From Nitzschia sp. pyKryTriq1 (lineage: Eukaryota > Bacillariophyta > Bacillariophyceae > Bacillariales > Bacillariaceae): a stretch of DNA of 64,000 bases. The translations under genes and the position numbers were made by a program. The stretch lies in the NCBI GenBank assembly GCA_956465555.1, contig OY101115.1, positions 372,001 through 436,000 of the forward strand. Direction: 5' to 3'. Under the pieces are notes generated by a model. It did no database searches. It saw only the letters and a program-made list of their open reading frames with translations, and had not been told where the DNA came from. Of this stretch, positions 60,860 to 64,000 are shown piece by piece (position 1 is the stretch's first letter; every line of letters begins with the position of its first letter).

Positions 60860-61858
60860 TTAACTTTGTTTTGTATAATCTGGCAGCACACTATAAATTG
60901 TGTCGAACGATTCCTTTTTGAGCGTCTCCATATCCTTTCCTACCGTTTCGATGGCAGGATGTACCGTAATCTTGATGGGTTGGACTTGTTGTGGCGCCCT
61001 GACGAGGGGATACCAGGAATTCCATGCCGTCAAGGGAATTTCCAAACTGACGGGTATGATTTTGGATTTATTTTCCATGGCAATTTTGAAGGCTCCGTCC
61101 TTAAAGGGCAATCGCTCCCCGAGTCGTCGTGTCCCTTGTGGAAAAAAGAACATGGGGACGCCCGCTTGGACGGAAGCATTGGATTGAATGTACAGATTGC
61201 GAGCGCCCGTGCGACTGATACTGCTACTGGTACTGCTGTTAACCGATGATGAGGACGACGATGACGGCGCTGAAGATGAAGATTTTTTCTTTTTGTTGTT
61301 GACGCGATCAATAAACACATGTCCACTCAACCACATTAACTGTCCCACTCCAGGTAGCATCATGACACTGGATTTGGCAATCCAGCGCCATTCTCGGTTT
61401 AGAAAGTACACTGCCGCCAAATCGATTTGCGAGTCATGATTGGCAATGATGACAGGAGCCGGAGATTGATACAATACGGAATCTGCCGGCGTCATGTTTT
61501 CCATTCCCACCACTTCTACGGGAGCAATCAAACCAGTGCAGATCCATTGAGCGCAATTCCGTTCGACAATGGCATGGGCCCATTTTCGCGTATTCCGAAT
61601 ATTCGTATTCGTAGCAAGGCAGTAGAATGGCGTCAAGAGACTTCCACCGGCACACAGGAGCATCCACACCACATTCATGAGATAAATTTTCAACAGGGCA
61701 AACAAGGTCAGGTTGGGGAGTTTGGGATTTCCATTCCAGATCTTTTGCTCTTGATAGACAGAAGCCAAACCTCCCAACAAGACGGCCGCCAAAAATACGG
61801 CACTCAAGGCCTGGAGCAGATACGTCGCTACGTGTAATACCCAATAGGCAAGGATCAT
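60860..61858 (-). CDS. 1-acylglycerol-3-phosphate acyltransferase (PlsC family)
   Basis: 332 residues, single exon. Two or three hydrophobic stretches open the protein (WVLHVATYLLQALSAVFLAAV; LLKIYLMNVVWMLLCAGGSLL). Block I is NHDSQID (His141, Asp146), the catalytic HX4D. Block II contains SSVMMLPGVGQLMWLSGHVFIDR. Block III reads FFFPQGTRR (240-245), with Gln in place of the usual Glu of FPEGTR. Block IV is IIPVSLEIPL. A Ser-rich insert encoded by (TCATCG)-like repeats separates blocks II and III. The enzyme would make phosphatidic acid for membrane and storage lipids in the ER or plastid envelope; no plastid leader is evident. Confidence 0.85.
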   Translation of the reverse strand: MILAYWVLHVATYLLQALSAVFLAAVLLGGLASVYQEQKIWNGNPKLPNLTLFALLKIYLMNVVWMLLCAGGSLLTPFYCLATNTNIRNTRKWAHAIVERNCAQWICTGLIAPVEVVGMENMTPADSVLYQSPAPVIIANHDSQIDLAAVYFLNREWRWIAKSSVMMLPGVGQLMWLSGHVFIDRVNNKKKKSSSSAPSSSSSSSVNSSTSSSISRTGARNLYIQSNASVQAGVPMFFFPQGTRRLGERLPFKDGAFKIAMENKSKIIPVSLEIPLTAWNSWYPLVRAPQQVQPIKITVHPAIETVGKDMETLKKESFDTIYSVLPDYTKQS

Positions 61859-62576
61859 TTTGTAATACGTATCCGGCGGACTGGCAGAGGATCAGCACGT
61901 CGTGTGTCTTGTCTTTGTTTCGCAACAACAGTAGACTACGGTACAGAAGCGGAGCAATGATGAAATCAAAATAAAGTGAGCGAGCCGTGTCGCGTCTCCT
62001 CTCTTTTCTTTGTTCTTTTCGCCGCATCTACCGGTATCTGTATCGAGCGAAAAAGAACAAAAAGTCAAAGCCTTCCTGCTTCTGCATTATTTCGCCGTGT
62101 TATTTTTTACTGCGTAGTTGTCCCATCATGGATCATCACGACGACCAAAGACGGCGCGTTTGGATCATCTCGACTTCTACGAGTACCTACCTGGTACCGG
62201 TAGACAATACTCAGGGGCTAAATACAGGCAGACGTGACAACGGATGAAGGAAAGACGCTTGGAGCTTGGAGGATCGAAGAGAAGTCAAACTAGTCAAAAT
62301 TGGAAATCGACTGATTGGACTGACCTCAAATTTTTGAATTGGGGCGGGCGCGGGACGAGAGGGAGCGTCATCATAGTCATCATAAGCAACGGCTATTCCT
62401 TTTTTCGTGTATTGATGCATGAGAGAACATTGTTTTATTTGTTGACTTGATCATTATTTTTTCCTCCTCTACGTCTCTATTGGAAAGAAGCATGCACAAT
62501 ACAATAAATCCATCAATCATCATTGGAAAGTAGTCTACTAGTCTAGAGTCGTCGAAGAAGACACGATCGGTCAGTC
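61859..62576. other. Divergent promoter region
   Basis: 718 bp between the acyltransferase and second ankyrin gene. ACCGGTA words at 62031 and 62195. No gene supported. Confidence 0.5.
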
Positions 62577-63896
62577 ATGTTTTCGGACGAGGCACTCCGC
62601 AAGGTGCTGGATGACCTGCAGTTTCATATTCCTACCATCGATTTGGACATTCTTTTGGACGAGCGTCCCGATTTGGTCCGTCAACGATCGACTATGGCGA
62701 TGATGGGATATCCTTTACACGAAGCTTGTTTGCGAGGTCTTCCTCTACCTGTCATTCAGAAGTTGGTCGATCGATTTCCAGAAGCTGTCACGGCGAATTT
62801 CATCAGTGAGGAGAGTGCTGATGAGCAGGATGATAATTCTTATTGGGGTCGTCAAACGCCTCTCTTTGCCGCCTGCAGTCGAGTCGAACCACGAATGGAA
62901 ACCATTTCTTATCTGGTACAACTGGATTATCCTTCGTGTTTGATTGGCACGTCCGATCGTCCACCCTTGTTGCATTGGTGTATGAGCATCTGGAATCAAC
63001 CTCTCGCCGTCTGGACGGCCTTGGTGGATTGGGTGTGGGAGCAATATCCCGAGGCAGCCGACTTGGCCGATTTCAATGGTCGTTATGCCATTCATCATGC
63101 CACGTCCATGAGTGATTTGTCACGATTTCGACAACTCTTGCAAAAATACAACCAAAAGAAGTGTGATAAGAATGGACAGAACCCACAACTCCTGATCGAC
63201 GCCCATGGAAATCATCTGTTGCATCTGGCGGTGGCGGACAGTCATCGGGTTCCTCAAAATGTCACCTGCATCTTGGAGGAATGCCCCACGGCTGTGAGTT
63301 GGGCCAATCATCGAGGGGAATTGCCAGTACATGTGGCCATCAAAAAGCAAGATCGAAATCTATTGCTGGAACATTATCCTTTTGCCATGTTGCACAGGTC
63401 GTCTCCGTCATCGTCGTCCAGTAACGGTGATGCTGGTGGAAATGATCCCACGACTGTGTTTGGAAATGTTCGACGAGAGTTGGGACGATGTATGCGAGTC
63501 TATTATCTCGAGGTCGGAGAAGTGGTTGATGGAGAAGAAGATGAAGACGATGCCGATGCCGACAGCAACACGATTCGACGAGAAGATGAAGATTGGGAAT
63601 TTCCATCCGTGTCTTGGATCTACCCAACCGAACCGTTGTTTTTGGGAGAACTCGATCGACTGATGGATATTCTCAACCAGCAAGTCTTACCACCCCTCCG
63701 ACAAATATTCAAGCAAGCTTGCCAATCCTGTACCGGCACAAGTCTTCCTCCTGAGGTTTTGAATGAAATCTTGCTGTTTGCCGTCCCTCACTATGAAGAA
63801 GCTTTGACCCATACTCAATACCACAAGGATCCCACTTTCTTAAACTGTTCCAGGTTCCAATGCCAAAAACAGGAGACGACGTTCCGTACAACATGA
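62577..63896 (+). CDS. Ankyrin-repeat protein of diatom type
   Basis: 439 residues, single exon. Degenerate ankyrin units run through residues 30-270: MGYPLHEACLRGLPLPVIQKL, RQTPLFAACSRVEPRMETIS, FNGRYAIHHATSMSDLSRF, HGNHLLHLAVADSHRVPQ and HRGELPVHVAIKKQDRNLLL. A Ser/Gly linker and an acidic stretch (GEEDEDDADAD) separate them from a C-terminal region LGELDRLMDILNQQVLPPLRQIFKQ and LPPEVLNEILLFAVP. No signal peptide or membrane span. The last residues (CQKQETTFRTT) look unlike the rest, so a further exon beyond the window edge is possible. Function unknown. Confidence 0.75.
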   Translation: MFSDEALRKVLDDLQFHIPTIDLDILLDERPDLVRQRSTMAMMGYPLHEACLRGLPLPVIQKLVDRFPEAVTANFISEESADEQDDNSYWGRQTPLFAACSRVEPRMETISYLVQLDYPSCLIGTSDRPPLLHWCMSIWNQPLAVWTALVDWVWEQYPEAADLADFNGRYAIHHATSMSDLSRFRQLLQKYNQKKCDKNGQNPQLLIDAHGNHLLHLAVADSHRVPQNVTCILEECPTAVSWANHRGELPVHVAIKKQDRNLLLEHYPFAMLHRSSPSSSSSNGDAGGNDPTTVFGNVRRELGRCMRVYYLEVGEVVDGEEDEDDADADSNTIRREDEDWEFPSVSWIYPTEPLFLGELDRLMDILNQQVLPPLRQIFKQACQSCTGTSLPPEVLNEILLFAVPHYEEALTHTQYHKDPTFLNCSRFQCQKQETTFRTT

Positions 63897-64000
63897 CACC
63901 GAAACAATTTTACAACAAACTAACGGCATCACACGCTTGCTGTATGTTGGAGTATTCGTATTGGTAGACTACTGCATTGAGGAGCATGGTAGTACTGGTA

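Overview
The window looks like nuclear DNA of a photosynthetic stramenopile, most likely a diatom. Several predicted enzymes begin with a signal peptide followed by an ASAFAP-like plastid-entry motif (the ThiO-like oxidase, MnmM-like methyltransferase, transaldolase-like protein and serine acetyltransferase-like protein). Introns are few, short (about 80-180 bp) and GT-AG. Spacers are full of GTAC, ACCGGT and TAGTAG strings. Several genes belong to types I associate with diatoms (short ankyrin proteins, a WYAEDD-type family, membrane-anchored FkbM-like proteins, HEVGHGFGLPHTDE metalloproteases). I recognised no rRNA, tRNA or CRISPR. I cannot name the species.

Layout. 1-8.4 kb: partial ThiO-like oxidase, MnmM/YtqB-like methyltransferase, four-exon EH-domain endocytosis scaffold, and a small unknown gene. 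8.4-11.8 kb: repeat-rich spacer holding an internally deleted DNA transposon with perfect 38-bp terminal inverted repeats. 11.8-18.7 kb: one giant single-exon gene resembling Nup188. 19.5-28.1 kb: pICln, transaldolase-like protein, a tail-anchored heme-oxygenase-like protein, a coiled-coil protein, an MsrA-like protein, a truncated FkbM-family relic and a frame-disrupted GFA-domain gene. 28.2-34.4 kb: three tandem copies of a membrane-anchored metzincin-like protease gene, with a 732-bp inverted-repeat element between copies two and three. 35.4-43.0 kb: an unknown gene, a head-to-head pair of FkbM-like genes, and a fused triphosphatase-guanylyltransferase mRNA capping enzyme. 43.6-45 kb: a patchwork of fragments (helicase-encoding transposon, LarC relic, unknown fragment). 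45.7-64 kb: a secreted Hint-domain protein, two divergent Mpv17 genes, class I aldolase, serine-acetyltransferase-like gene, ABCG half-transporter, ankyrin/coiled-coil protein, SPF30-like protein, frame-disrupted SLC10-like carrier, PlsC acyltransferase and a second ankyrin protein.

The genes do not form one pathway; this is ordinary mixed eukaryotic gene order. The observations most worth following are the transposon family that appears to encode a RecQ/DEAD-like helicase and a Cys-rich ribbon, the recent metzincin expansion, enzyme homologues with altered catalytic residues (serine acetyltransferase, heme oxygenase, MsrA, PlsC), an SPF30 homologue without a Tudor domain, and the N-terminal relic of the FkbM family. 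All exon models and identifications come from reading the sequence; no database search was run.
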